From Candidatus Gastranaerophilales bacterium (GTDB lineage Bacteria; Cyanobacteriota; Vampirovibrionia; Gastranaerophilales; Gastranaerophilaceae), in contig CALUWK010000012.1 of the NCBI GenBank assembly GCA_944324475.1, positions 1-43,178 on the forward strand: a DNA stretch of 43,178 bases. The letters are read 5' to 3'. Under the pieces are notes generated by a model. It saw only the letters and a program-made list of their open reading frames with translations. It was not told the origin of the DNA and ran no database searches. This document shows, in pieces, positions 34,525-43,178 of the stretch (its first letter is position 1; each line of letters starts with the position of its first letter). A program made the position numbers and the translations under genes.

Positions 34525-35823
34525 ATGAAAATATGCATAATAGGTACAGGCTATGTTGGTTTAACTGCTGGAGCATGCTTTTCCAATCTTGGTCATGAGG
34601 TTATATGTATCGATATTGATTCTACAAAAATATTAAATTTGTCAAAAGGAATATTGCCAATATATGAGCCGAAACTAGACGAGCTTGTTAGATTTAATGT
34701 TTTAAATAAAAGATTGCAATTTACAACTGATATCAAAAATGCTCTACAGGGTTCAAAAGTTTGTTTTATTGCAGTGGGTACCCCGCAAAATGACGATGGA
34801 AGCTGTGATTTAAATTGTGTTTTATCAACTGCAAACTTAATTGCAGAAATTATTAATGAATATAAAGTAATTGTATTAAAATCAACAGTACCCGTTGGTA
34901 CAACTGAAAAAATTAGAGAAATTATAAAAAATGTTACAAATATTGAATTTGATGTAGTTGCTAATCCTGAATTTTTAAGACAAGGTGAGGCAGTCAGAGA
35001 TTTTTTGGAACCTGATAGAATTATAATTGGTACTGATTCAAAAAAAGCTATGAAAGTTATGGAAGAAGTATATAAACCAATTACCCCAGATTTTAAAAAA
35101 ATGATTTTTATGGATTTTAAATCTGCAGAAATGACAAAATATGCCGCAAATTCTTTTCTTGCTACAAAAATTTCTTTTATAAATGAAATTGCAAACTTAT
35201 GTGAAAAAACTGGCGCAAATATAAAATATGTGAAAGAAGGAATGTCGGCTGACACAAGAATTGGTAATAAATTTTTTTCATCTGGAATAGGATATGGTGG
35301 TAGTTGTTTTCCGAAAGATATTAAAGCATTAATCAACATGTCAAAAAAATTTGATTATGATTTAAATATAATTTCTTCTGTACAAAAGGTTAATGAATGT
35401 CAAAAAAAATTATTTGTAGATAAAATATTAAAAAAATTTAATTATAATATTAGTGGTATGACTTTTGCTATTTGGGGATTGTCTTTTAAACCAAATACCA
35501 GTGATATAAGAGAAGCTCCCTCAGTTGATGTAATTAATATGTTACTTTCTTATAATGCTAAAATAAATGTGTTTGATCCAAAAGCAATGGATAATATAAA
35601 AAAAATTTTTAAGAATAAAATAAATTATTATACTGACAAATATGATTCTTTAAAGGATTCAGATGGACTTTTATTGTTAACAGAATGGTCTGAATTTAAA
35701 AATTTAGATTTTGATAAAATAAAATTGCTATTAAAAAGGCCCATTATATTTGATGCCAGAAATTTATATCAAAAAGAGAAACTGTTAAAACATAAATTTG
35801 AATATTTTGGAATTGGTACTTAG
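34525..35823 (+). CDS. ugd: UDP-glucose 6-dehydrogenase
   Basis: The 432-residue enzyme oxidises UDP-glucose to UDP-glucuronate with two NAD. All three family domains are present: NAD loop GTGYVGLTAGACF, TVPVGTTEKIRE, NPEFLRQGEAV, YAANSFLATKISF, catalytic GYGGSCFPKDI and the C-terminal FKPNTSDIREAPS with DPKAM. Length is normal. GAGGA is 7 nt before the ATG. Its TAG stop directly abuts the stop of the convergent CHAP gene. Confidence 0.96.
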   Translation: MKICIIGTGYVGLTAGACFSNLGHEVICIDIDSTKILNLSKGILPIYEPKLDELVRFNVLNKRLQFTTDIKNALQGSKVCFIAVGTPQNDDGSCDLNCVLSTANLIAEIINEYKVIVLKSTVPVGTTEKIREIIKNVTNIEFDVVANPEFLRQGEAVRDFLEPDRIIIGTDSKKAMKVMEEVYKPITPDFKKMIFMDFKSAEMTKYAANSFLATKISFINEIANLCEKTGANIKYVKEGMSADTRIGNKFFSSGIGYGGSCFPKDIKALINMSKKFDYDLNIISSVQKVNECQKKLFVDKILKKFNYNISGMTFAIWGLSFKPNTSDIREAPSVDVINMLLSYNAKINVFDPKAMDNIKKIFKNKINYYTDKYDSLKDSDGLLLLTEWSEFKNLDFDKIKLLLKRPIIFDARNLYQKEKLLKHKFEYFGIGT

Positions 35824-37827
35824 CTATACAGCTGCACTCCATTCGTTCATTCTTATCCATCCTGAGATTTTTCCGTGCGAATTTGAACCTACTGTATATT
35901 GGCGTTCTCTTACAGCATCGCTAGTGTTTCCTTCAATAGTATAAATTGTGTCTCCTTCTACTTTTACAACTATACCTGTGTGCGAAGCACCATTGCTTTT
36001 TTGTATCATGATATCGCCAGGTTTTGGCGTATATGTGCCTACTTTGGAATAATATCCGGCTGCTTGTGCTTGTTCGCGAAGACCAGATACGCTAGATGTA
36101 AATTTAAGAGGATTGTTTCCACTGTTATTTTGTCCTTCACCAAACAACCACGAGACAAACGCCGCACACCATGCAACTCCTGCACCTGCGCCATATTTTT
36201 CGTTATCACCTCTGTTTTCTCCTTCTGTTTCAGATACGCCAAGTTGCGAATATGCCAGTTCTATTGCTGTTTTTGTCAGGTCAGTCAATCCATCAAAACT
36301 AAATTCTAATGCTTTTTCTCTGTTTTCACTATTATTTAAAGCTTTTTGAACATCATTTACATAACTTTGAGATGTTTCTAACTCTGTTTTTGCAGTTGAA
36401 AGCATTGTTTCTTTTTGAGTATCATACTCTTGTTTTGATAATTTATATGCATCTAAATATTCTTGTATTTGCGGATATTTTTTTTGAATTTCATTTTCTA
36501 ATTCGGTCATTTGTAAATTTAGTTCATCCAGCCCACCTTCACCGCTTTTGAGGTCTTCTTTTTGTGTATTTAAATTTTCAAGTTCTGTTTTTTTACTATC
36601 CAAATCTGTTTTTGCGTTTTGCTCATTTGTTTTTGCTGCTTGTATTTCACTTTCTAAGTTACTTATTTTTTGGCTTATTTCTGATTTTTGAGATTCGTCG
36701 AAATTTGATGTATCAACCTGTTTTAGGGTTGATAGAGTGCTTTCCAATACTTCTCTTGTAGAAACTGCATTATTGTACGTGGTTTCAGAAATTGATATTG
36801 CAGATTCCTGATTTAATATTTCAATATCTTTTTTTATAATTTCGTCTTCTTTTAAGTCAATAGATACTTTAAGAGCATCTACTTGTTGAGCCATATTTTC
36901 ATCTACATTATTTAATTCACTTAAATATAAATTGTATGATGCATCAATGTTTGCTTGTAATTGACTTAAAACTGCGTTTGAACCATCTAAAATTGAAGTT
37001 AGAGCATTTTTCTTTGTGGTTAAATCATTTTGTGCAGTTGTTAATTCGTTGGTTAATTCCTCTTTAGTCATATTATCAAGCGTTTTTTCTTCGGGAGTAT
37101 TATCTTTAGTGTAGTCTCCTATAGAATTTGGGTATGAGGAATTATATCCTGTTGGTGCAGTACTTTGCATTTTAGAATTTTCTATTTTTTCTTGCGGCAG
37201 TTCTTCGGACGTTAATTCATCAAAAGTGGAGTCATTAATCTTTTCAACTGCTGCAAGAATGTCGTTTAATGAAATATCAGAATCATCATAGTCAAAAGAC
37301 TTTATTGTATTAAAGAAATTTTCCAATTCTTCATTGCTTATTTCAGAATTTAAATCTTTGTCAATGGCGTTTAAAAAATTTTCATCAGTTAACAATTCAT
37401 TAAATATATCAAATAGTAAATTTGTTTCCGCTGAATCCTGAGTTTGGTTTGTTTGTATTTCATCTGCAAGGTCTGCATCGATTTTTTCGCTTAAGTCATT
37501 AATATCATTTTGTTGAGTTTCGTCACTTACAACAACATCAGTCTCATGTTCAATTTTATTTAAATTTTCATTTTCTGCATCCTGCAATTTATCTTTATCG
37601 ACAAGTTTACCATCTACAATTTGCATGTTTAATATTTCATTTATGCTTTTATAACATACTGAAATATCAAATTTAAGCTCAGTTTTAAGATACTCCTTAA
37701 ATTCATCCGCATGCATAAAAATGCTAACTGTATCACTGGAATTTTTTTCATCGGAAATTTCACCCTTACTTTTAAGGTAGTCCGTGAAATCAAGTTTTAA
37801 TTCATTTATGTTTAAATAATCTCTCAT
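35824..37827 (-). CDS. CHAP-domain cell-wall hydrolase with EF-hand-like and coiled-coil regions
   Basis: The C-terminus of this 667-residue protein (about 510-660) is a CHAP amidase/endopeptidase domain. It shows the Cys in GVAWCAAFVSWLF, the His in GASHTGIVVKV and the IEGNTS block. Residues about 155-205 hold EF-hand-like loops (DKDLNSEISNEEL, then DYDDSDIS) that may bind calcium. Residues about 250-500 are Glu/Lys/Gln-rich coiled coil. It would cut peptidoglycan, but no signal peptide is visible, so how it leaves the cytoplasm is unclear. AGGTG is 5 nt before the ATG. Confidence 0.88.
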   Translation of the reverse strand: MRDYLNINELKLDFTDYLKSKGEISDEKNSSDTVSIFMHADEFKEYLKTELKFDISVCYKSINEILNMQIVDGKLVDKDKLQDAENENLNKIEHETDVVVSDETQQNDINDLSEKIDADLADEIQTNQTQDSAETNLLFDIFNELLTDENFLNAIDKDLNSEISNEELENFFNTIKSFDYDDSDISLNDILAAVEKINDSTFDELTSEELPQEKIENSKMQSTAPTGYNSSYPNSIGDYTKDNTPEEKTLDNMTKEELTNELTTAQNDLTTKKNALTSILDGSNAVLSQLQANIDASYNLYLSELNNVDENMAQQVDALKVSIDLKEDEIIKKDIEILNQESAISISETTYNNAVSTREVLESTLSTLKQVDTSNFDESQKSEISQKISNLESEIQAAKTNEQNAKTDLDSKKTELENLNTQKEDLKSGEGGLDELNLQMTELENEIQKKYPQIQEYLDAYKLSKQEYDTQKETMLSTAKTELETSQSYVNDVQKALNNSENREKALEFSFDGLTDLTKTAIELAYSQLGVSETEGENRGDNEKYGAGAGVAWCAAFVSWLFGEGQNNSGNNPLKFTSSVSGLREQAQAAGYYSKVGTYTPKPGDIMIQKSNGASHTGIVVKVEGDTIYTIEGNTSDAVRERQYTVGSNSHGKISGWIRMNEWSAAV

Positions 37828-37978
37828 GATACACCTATATATAAAAAAAATATATATTTTATATAATTGTTAGATATATAAAAATTTTTACAAAAGTTAA
37901 TAAACCATTTAAATACTTCTTATTAAATAAAAACGTGTTATCATGTGAATAGTTGTATTAAGGATACAGGTAATATAG

Positions 37979-38785
37979 ATGAAGTCTGCCAAAGAAATTT
38001 CAATAGAAAATAAAATCTTTAAAAGGTTAGAAGGTAATGAAATTTGTACAAATCTTGTAAAATATTTGTATAATGATGAAGAACTACAAGAGTTGCAAGA
38101 ATATGCAAATATTGTTTCTATTAAAAGGCTTGGTTTTAATGACCATGGCCCTGTGCATATGCGCCAAGTTGCCTTGAACGCAATTAAAATGCTTAACATT
38201 TTGCAAAAATCTGGAATTAAGACTTCACTGGAAAAAGAAGAGGCCGGTAATTTTGATGATAGTATGTGTGCAGTGATACTTGCTGGTTCTATGCATGATC
38301 TTGGAATGGCAATTTCTAGACAAAGTCATGAAAATATGTCGGTTATTTTAGCTCAACACATCATAGAAAGGGCACTTTTAAATATTTTTCCGAATGATTT
38401 AAAAAGAAGAACCGTAATAAAAGCTCTTACATTGGAATCAATAGTAGGGCACATGTCATCAAAAAAAATACATTCTATTGAAGCTGGAATTGTATTAATT
38501 GCTGATGGATGTGACATGACAAAGGGTAGAGCAAGAATCCCGCTTGCAATAAGCAGTAGTCCCAAAGTTGGAGATATTCATAAATATTCTGCTAATGCTA
38601 TAAATAGAATAACTATTTGCAAAGGTGAAAGAAAACCTATAAGAATTGAAGTTGAGATGTCTGCTGAAGTCGGCTTTTTTCAAGTTGAAGAAGTTTTATT
38701 GACTAAAATTGATTCAAGTCCTGCTAAGCAATATGTTGAATTATATGCAGGTGTTGTTGATTGCGAGAAAAAGTGTTATTTGTAA
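37979..38785 (+). CDS. HD-domain phosphohydrolase
   Basis: The 268-residue protein has an HD metal site: NDHGPVHMRQVA (first His), AGSMHDLGMAISRQSHE (HD pair), and LIADGCDMTKGRARIP as the last acidic position. HD proteins remove phosphate from nucleotides or signalling molecules; the substrate here is unknown. CAGG lies 8 nt before the ATG. It sits just upstream of lptC on the same strand but has no evident link to LPS. Confidence 0.82.
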   Translation: MKSAKEISIENKIFKRLEGNEICTNLVKYLYNDEELQELQEYANIVSIKRLGFNDHGPVHMRQVALNAIKMLNILQKSGIKTSLEKEEAGNFDDSMCAVILAGSMHDLGMAISRQSHENMSVILAQHIIERALLNIFPNDLKRRTVIKALTLESIVGHMSSKKIHSIEAGIVLIADGCDMTKGRARIPLAISSSPKVGDIHKYSANAINRITICKGERKPIRIEVEMSAEVGFFQVEEVLLTKIDSSPAKQYVELYAGVVDCEKKCYL

Positions 38786-38809
38786 ATTTACTTAATTAAA
38801 ATTTATGAT
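38780..38809 (+). promoter_or_regulatory. possible promoter for the lptC operon
   Basis: TTGTAA (38780-38785), 18-bp spacer, TATGAT (38804-38809). The start site would be about 38816, leaving only about 5 nt before the ATG of lptC; no ribosome binding site is present. It overlaps the stop codon of the HD gene. Confidence 0.4.
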
Positions 38810-38820
38810 ATTATTCTTTT

Positions 38821-39411
38821 ATGAATAAGAAATTATTATTGAAGACATTGTTTTTAATTTTTGTATTTGTTTTGAGTTGGGGAATTATTTGGTCATGGTC
38901 TATTACAAAGACAGTTCGAAAAAATAGTAAAAATGACTCAATGAAAAACCAACATGCTATTGTAAAGAATATAATTGCAACCGAAACAAGAGATGAAAAA
39001 AAATATTGGGAATTTTATGCTAAGTCAGGCGAATATGACTCAGAACATAATAGCGTGCAACTAAATGATGTTATAGGAAATTTTTATGATGATAAAGAAG
39101 AAGTTTCGGTAAGTTTTAAATCTGATAAAGGTACATACGATGAAAAAAGCAAAAAGGTAATTTTAAATGGAAACAATTTAATTGTCGGACGTGACGGTTC
39201 TCAACTATATGCAGATGAACTTATTTGGCAAGGTCAAGGTCTAGACATTCTTGCTAATGGTAATGTTCAATATATGCAAAATGGAAAAATTGTCACAAAA
39301 TCTAAAAAGGCAGTTTTTAATTCTACTTTAACTAATTTTAAAATAATTGGTAATGCCATAGTTAAATTATATGCTGACGATGACGCTAAGAAAAAATATA
39401 CACAATTATGA
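38821..39411 (+). CDS. lptC: LPS export periplasmic protein LptC
   Basis: The 196-residue protein has one N-terminal membrane span (about residues 4-26) and a periplasmic LptC beta fold: KNIIATETRD, FYAKSGEYD, GTYDEKSKKVILNGN, DELIWQGQG. LptC links the LptBFG transporter to LptA in moving LPS across the periplasm. It is followed by lptA, lpxI and lpxB. No Shine-Dalgarno sequence precedes the ATG. Confidence 0.9.
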   Translation: MNKKLLLKTLFLIFVFVLSWGIIWSWSITKTVRKNSKNDSMKNQHAIVKNIIATETRDEKKYWEFYAKSGEYDSEHNSVQLNDVIGNFYDDKEEVSVSFKSDKGTYDEKSKKVILNGNNLIVGRDGSQLYADELIWQGQGLDILANGNVQYMQNGKIVTKSKKAVFNSTLTNFKIIGNAIVKLYADDDAKKKYTQL

Positions 39412-39432
39412 TTTTATGTTAAATTAATTATT

Positions 39433-40416
39433 ATGAAAAAGATTAGTATATGTATTTTAATATTATCTGTTTTGACTTTTTGCACAAGTGTATTTGCAAT
39501 TACTATAGAATCTAAAAAACAAGAAATAGATATGGATAAAAATAAGGGTCACTTTACGGGTGACGTAAAAGTTCAGGTTGGAGATGTTATTGTACAGTCA
39601 CCAAGGGCAGATTTGGATTTAGAACCTGAAACAAAGAAACCTTCGCTTGCAACTTTTTTTGATAAACCTTATGCATATCAAATAAAAGGTAATAAAAAAC
39701 ACGAGGTAAAAGCAGATATTATAAAAGTTTCATTGATAAAAAAAGTAATAATCGCTCAAGGCAGCTCTCAAACAAACGTTTTGGAAAACAAGAAACCCAC
39801 TATCATAATTACTGCAGATACTCAAGAATATGATACAAATACGAACTTAATGAAAGCCACTGGTTCAGTTGTAATTAATTATGAAGATATGGTAGCTACA
39901 TCGGATAATGCCTATGCATTAACCGATAAAAACGGAGATGTAAAAAATATTAAATTATCTTCAAGGGCAATGATTAAGCAGGATCGCAGTATTATCAAGG
40001 GAGATAATATTCAATATTCAAAATTAAGGCAAGACATAATAGTTTCAGGAAATACATTGTCTGATGTTACTTTTGAAAATGGTGACAGGGTAATAATTAA
40101 TGCAAGAAGTCAACAATACGACAGAAAGTCAAATACAATGATGGCTACAGGTAAAGTAAATGTGAAGTATTCTGATTATGTTGCAGATGGTCCAAAAGCT
40201 GTTATGCACATAAATCCAAAGACAAATAAACCTGAAAAAATAATTTTTATAGGCAGGTCAAAGATTGTTGAAAAAGGCATCAATTCGGTTGAAGCTGATA
40301 AAATTACCATGACAGTTAATCCTAAAACGTTTGAAGCTGTTGGAAACGTAAAAACAAATATAGAGCAAGATTCAACAAGTTCTAGTAAAAAAGATACCAT
40401 GGAGTTTAGTTTGTAA
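39433..40416 (+). CDS. lptA: LptA/OstA-like periplasmic LPS-transport protein
   Basis: This 327-residue protein has a signal peptide (KKISICILILSVLTFCTSV, then FA) and OstA-type beta repeats: ITIESKKQEIDMDKNKGHF, GDVKVQVGDVIVQSPRADL, ITADTQEYDTNTNLMKATG, INARSQQYDRKSNTMMATG. It is longer than proteobacterial LptA (about 185), with a double set of repeats, so it could bridge more of the periplasm. It would carry LPS from LptC to LptD. It stops directly before the lpxI ATG. Confidence 0.86.
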   Translation: MKKISICILILSVLTFCTSVFAITIESKKQEIDMDKNKGHFTGDVKVQVGDVIVQSPRADLDLEPETKKPSLATFFDKPYAYQIKGNKKHEVKADIIKVSLIKKVIIAQGSSQTNVLENKKPTIIITADTQEYDTNTNLMKATGSVVINYEDMVATSDNAYALTDKNGDVKNIKLSSRAMIKQDRSIIKGDNIQYSKLRQDIIVSGNTLSDVTFENGDRVIINARSQQYDRKSNTMMATGKVNVKYSDYVADGPKAVMHINPKTNKPEKIIFIGRSKIVEKGINSVEADKITMTVNPKTFEAVGNVKTNIEQDSTSSSKKDTMEFSL

Positions 40417-41238
40417 ATGGAAAATATAGTTCTTGAGCATAGACAATGTTTAATTGCAGGAGATGGTTTTTTGCCGATTGAAATGGCAAAAAGTGCCAAG
40501 GAAAACGGTTTTGAAATTATTTGCATTTCTCTTTCGTCAGATAATTTTAAAGAATTAAAAAAATATTGTAATAAAGTTGTCTCTTATGGTCCAGGACAAG
40601 TAGAAAAAATTAAACAGTTTTTATTGTCAGAAAATATTAAACAACTTACTTTTTTGGGTAAGGTTTCAAAAACTATGTTAATTAAGCGTCCTAAATTGGA
40701 TAAAACCGCAATTAATTTATTAAAACAAATGAAAAAATTGAATGATGACGCTATTATGCTTAAAATTATTGAACAAATGAATGAAATAGGGATAACAATT
40801 TTAGATCAAACAATTTTTATTAAAAATTTAATGGTACAAAAAGGAGTTTTAACTAAACTTGCTCCTGATAATGTTCAAAAAGCAGATATTGAGTATGGTT
40901 ATAAAATTGCAAAAGAAATGGGTGGGCTTGATATCGGTCAATCTGTTGTCATGAAAGATCGCATGATTATGGCTATTGAAGCTATTGAAGGTACTGATAA
41001 GTGCATAAAAAGAGGTTGCAAACTTGCCAGAAGAAAAAATGCGATTGTTGTAAAAGTTTCAAAGCCAGCACAGGATAAGAGATTTGATATACCTGCGGTT
41101 GGTCTTAGAACAATAAAAATTATGCACAAATATGGCGCCAATGTGCTTGCGCTTGAAAGTGGCGAAACGATTATAGTAAACCAAAATAAGATGGTTGATT
41201 ATGCAAACAAACATAAAATGGTAATTGTGGCAGTGTAA
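40417..41238 (+). CDS. lpxI: UDP-2,3-diacylglucosamine pyrophosphatase LpxI
   Basis: The 273-residue protein is of the LpxI (DUF1009) type, which cleaves UDP-2,3-diacylglucosamine to lipid X, the step LpxH performs in other bacteria. Motifs: CLIAGDGFLPIEMAKSAK, FLGKVSKTMLI, DIGQSVVMKDRMIMAIEAIE-type active-site region near residue 180, and the C-terminal KPAQDKRFDIPAVGLRTI. Its ATG directly follows the lptA stop, and lpxB begins 1 nt after it, so lptA-lpxI-lpxB are closely coupled. Confidence 0.94.
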   Translation: MENIVLEHRQCLIAGDGFLPIEMAKSAKENGFEIICISLSSDNFKELKKYCNKVVSYGPGQVEKIKQFLLSENIKQLTFLGKVSKTMLIKRPKLDKTAINLLKQMKKLNDDAIMLKIIEQMNEIGITILDQTIFIKNLMVQKGVLTKLAPDNVQKADIEYGYKIAKEMGGLDIGQSVVMKDRMIMAIEAIEGTDKCIKRGCKLARRKNAIVVKVSKPAQDKRFDIPAVGLRTIKIMHKYGANVLALESGETIIVNQNKMVDYANKHKMVIVAV

Positions 41239-41239
41239 A

Positions 41240-42355
41240 ATGACCAAAAAAGTTTTTATAATAACAGGGGAGTATTCAGGAGATATTCATGCATCAAAAG
41301 TTGTACATGAGCTGAAATGTTTATGTCCTGAAATTATTATAGAAGGTGTTGGCGAATCTAATCTCGAAAATGAAGGTGTTAAGCTTTTTTTGAATCATGA
41401 AAAAATGGGAAAAGTAGGACTTACCATTAAAAGCATTATTGATCATTTTTTATTGGGCTATAAAATTGTAGAATATCTAAAAAATGATTTTAAACCGGAT
41501 TTAGTACTGTTGGTTGATTATGGTGCTTTTAATTTGCAAATTTCAAAAGCTCTTAAGAAAGCTGGTTTTAGGATATTTTATTTTATTCCCCCTCAAATTT
41601 GGGCATCAAGAAAATATAGATTAAAAACAATTAAAAAAAATATAGACAAGGTTCTAACAATTTTTCCCTTTGAAAAGAAATTTTATGATAATGAAAATAT
41701 CGATGTAGAATTTGTTGGTCATCCTATCGTGTCCGAAATTCCAATTTGTAATAAAAAAGTAGAATTTTTTAAAAGACACAATTTGGATTTAAATAAAAAA
41801 TTAATAAGTATTTTTCCAGGGTCTCGTGTTTTTGAAATAAAATATATGCTTAAAATTTTTGTCAAAGCTGCAAAATTAATAGAAAAAACTAGAAATGACA
41901 TTCAAATAGTTTTTTCCAAAGCAAAAAGTCTTAAAGATGATGCTTTTAATGTAGAATATAAAACTATAAAAAATGAAAATTATGAATTATTAGCTTATTC
42001 TGATGTTTTGTTGTTAACATCTGGAACTGTTGCGCTTGAAGCTGCGATGTACGAAAAGCCCATGTTGATTGCTTATAAAGGTCCTTTATTATTTTATTTA
42101 GTTTATTTGATTGTAAGAAATATAAAAAATGCATGTCTTGTAAATATAATAACAGGTGAGCAATATGTTGATGAATTTTTAATGTATGATGCAACTGCAA
42201 ATAAAATTTCTAATTGTGCTCTTGAAATCCTCGATAACGATTCAAAAAGAGAAAAAATAATTTCTGGTTGTAAAAAGACAAAACAATTATTAACTTCTGA
42301 TAATTGTGCAAAAAATGTTGCTAAAATAATTTATAAAGAATTAAGTGAGGGTTAA
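41240..42355 (+). CDS. lpxB: lipid-A-disaccharide synthase LpxB
   Basis: The 371-residue GT19 enzyme joins lipid X to UDP-diacylglucosamine to form the lipid A disaccharide at the inner membrane. Motifs: ITGEYSGDIHASKV, LLVDYGAFNLQISK, YFIPPQIWASRKYR, VGHPIV, SIFPGSRVFEIKYM, and the TSGTVALEAAMYEKPM donor site. ATG 41240 is right: an in-frame TTG at 41225 would overlap lpxI, and the conserved start begins a few residues after this ATG. Confidence 0.95.
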   Translation: MTKKVFIITGEYSGDIHASKVVHELKCLCPEIIIEGVGESNLENEGVKLFLNHEKMGKVGLTIKSIIDHFLLGYKIVEYLKNDFKPDLVLLVDYGAFNLQISKALKKAGFRIFYFIPPQIWASRKYRLKTIKKNIDKVLTIFPFEKKFYDNENIDVEFVGHPIVSEIPICNKKVEFFKRHNLDLNKKLISIFPGSRVFEIKYMLKIFVKAAKLIEKTRNDIQIVFSKAKSLKDDAFNVEYKTIKNENYELLAYSDVLLLTSGTVALEAAMYEKPMLIAYKGPLLFYLVYLIVRNIKNACLVNIITGEQYVDEFLMYDATANKISNCALEILDNDSKREKIISGCKKTKQLLTSDNCAKNVAKIIYKELSEG

Positions 42356-42356
42356 G

Positions 42357-42977
42357 ATGAAAAATTTAAAAAAAAATATTGCAAACATAGTGACTTTATC
42401 AAGAATATTATTCGTTTTTATAGTTATTGGTCTTTTATATTGCAAAAATTGTAACTATTCTTATATTGCAGCACTTATGTTAACCGCTATTTTGATGTGG
42501 TTTGACGGGCTTGATGGTTTTCTTGCTAGAAGATTAAATATTTCATCAAAATTAGGCGCTCTTTTGGATATAATGGGAGATAGAATTGTTGAAAATGTTT
42601 TTTGGATAAGCTTTTGTGCACTCGGATGGATAAATATTCTGATTCCTATTATTGTTTTAACAAGAGGAATTGTTACTGATTCACTTAGGACTTTAGCATT
42701 TGAAAAAGGGTATACTGCTTTTGGAAAAACTACAATGATGCAAGGAAAGATAGCTAAATTTATTGTTGCTTCAAACTTTTGTCGTTTTACATATGCAGTT
42801 TGTAAGGCGGTTGCTTTTTTCTTTTTAATTGCAGGACATTTTCCCTCAGAATACTTACATAAAGAACTTATTTTATATATTGGAAATATATGTGCTTATA
42901 TTTCAGTTGTTTTCTGTGTATTAAGAGGTCTGCCAGTAATAATTGAATCTAAACGTTTTTTTGTTGAGGAAAAATAA
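42357..42977 (+). CDS. CDP-alcohol phosphatidyltransferase (PgsA-like)
   Basis: The 206-residue membrane protein has the family signature [12 protein letters not shown]...[10 protein letters not shown] (DGx2ARx8Gx3Dx3D) near residue 52 and several hydrophobic spans. It would exchange CMP of CDP-diacylglycerol for an alcohol, most likely glycerol 3-phosphate (PgsA). GAGGG is 5 nt before ATG 42357; an in-frame GTG at 42345 would overlap lpxB. Confidence 0.87.
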   Translation: MKNLKKNIANIVTLSRILFVFIVIGLLYCKNCNYSYIAALMLTAILMWFDGLDGFLARRLNISSKLGALLDIMGDRIVENVFWISFCALGWINILIPIIVLTRGIVTDSLRTLAFEKGYTAFGKTTMMQGKIAKFIVASNFCRFTYAVCKAVAFFFLIAGHFPSEYLHKELILYIGNICAYISVVFCVLRGLPVIIESKRFFVEEK

Positions 42978-42981
42978 AAGT

Positions 42982-43178
42982 ATGCTAAATGTAGTATTGT
43001 ATGAGCCAGAAATTCCGCAAAATACTGGAAATATAGCTCGTTTGTGTGCCTGTTGTGGTGCAAAATTATTTCTTGTTGGAAGATTAGGGTTTAGTTTATC
43101 TGATAAATTTTTAAAAAGAGCCGGTCTTGATTATTGGGATAAACTTGATATTGAACAAGTGCATTCGTTAGATGAGCT
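42982..43178 (+). CDS. trmL: tRNA 2'-O-methyltransferase TrmL, 5' part
   Basis: The window ends inside this gene. The visible 65 codons begin [17 protein letters not shown], then [16 protein letters not shown] and [13 protein letters not shown], the N-terminus of TrmL, a SPOUT methyltransferase that modifies the wobble nucleotide of certain tRNA-Leu. It starts 4 nt after the pgsA-like stop and is probably in the same transcript. Confidence 0.94.
   Translation, partial: MLNVVLYEPEIPQNTGNIARLCACCGAKLFLVGRLGFSLSDKFLKRAGLDYWDKLDIEQVHSLDE

Noticed and set aside
34593-35339. 248-codon reverse-strand frame inside ugd
   Set aside because: Antisense shadow of a well-conserved gene; composition follows the complement of ugd codons.

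Overview
The window is AT-rich bacterial chromosome from a diderm that makes lipopolysaccharide. It has lptC, lptA, lpxI and lpxB, an SLH-domain envelope protein and a GT9 heptosyltransferase-like enzyme. SLH envelope proteins, the lpxI variant of lipid A synthesis, very low GC, weak Shine-Dalgarno usage at several genes and no photosynthesis genes fit an uncultured non-photosynthetic cyanobacterial relative (Vampirovibrionia/Gastranaerophilales, 'Melainabacteria'). That assignment is inference; there is no rRNA in the window.

Layout. 1-3.6 kb: tRNA-Pro, a GT9 glycosyltransferase, an SLH protein, a glycine-rich hypothetical protein and a CAU-anticodon tRNA. 3.6-8.3 kb: a sugar-nucleotidyltransferase-like protein and a very large glycogen/starch synthase with a membrane and coiled-coil N-terminal extension, likely a storage-polysaccharide pair. 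8.4-9.9 kb: an uncharacterised protein with LRR-like repeats. 10.0-15.7 kb: two tandem paralogous, cysteine-rich, pilin-like surface proteins. 15.7-35.8 kb: a large surface-polysaccharide locus with a dTDP-rhamnose operon, an aldo-keto reductase, a split transketolase, several GT2 enzymes, DUF4422 and DUF1796 proteins, two methyltransferases, two UDP-glucose dehydrogenase homologues, and an embedded PqqD/HprK-like/nucleotidyltransferase cassette like those of RiPP-type peptide systems. 35.8-38.8 kb: a CHAP-domain cell-wall hydrolase and an HD phosphohydrolase. 38.8-43.2 kb: lptC-lptA-lpxI-lpxB-pgsA-like-trmL, an envelope operon cut by the window end.

Main discovery. The two pilin-like proteins (10051-12120 and 12389-15535) carry lectin-like modules ending in SVRCV. 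Four copies of a segment of about 204-210 bp are nearly identical at invariant DNA positions but differ massively at first and second codon positions, mostly at sites where at least one copy has A (codons of AAC/AAT type). This is the pattern left by a diversity-generating retroelement (DGR). Three copies sit at an exact 690-bp period inside one gene. The two genes share a 3' flank of about 152 bp that is identical except for one base of indel. No reverse transcriptase or template repeat is visible here, so the mutagenesis machinery would have to act from outside the window.

How the parts fit: almost everything builds or decorates the cell surface (LPS core and lipid A, rhamnose-containing glycan, SLH anchoring, hypervariable pilin-like adhesins, wall hydrolase), alongside a storage-polysaccharide module.
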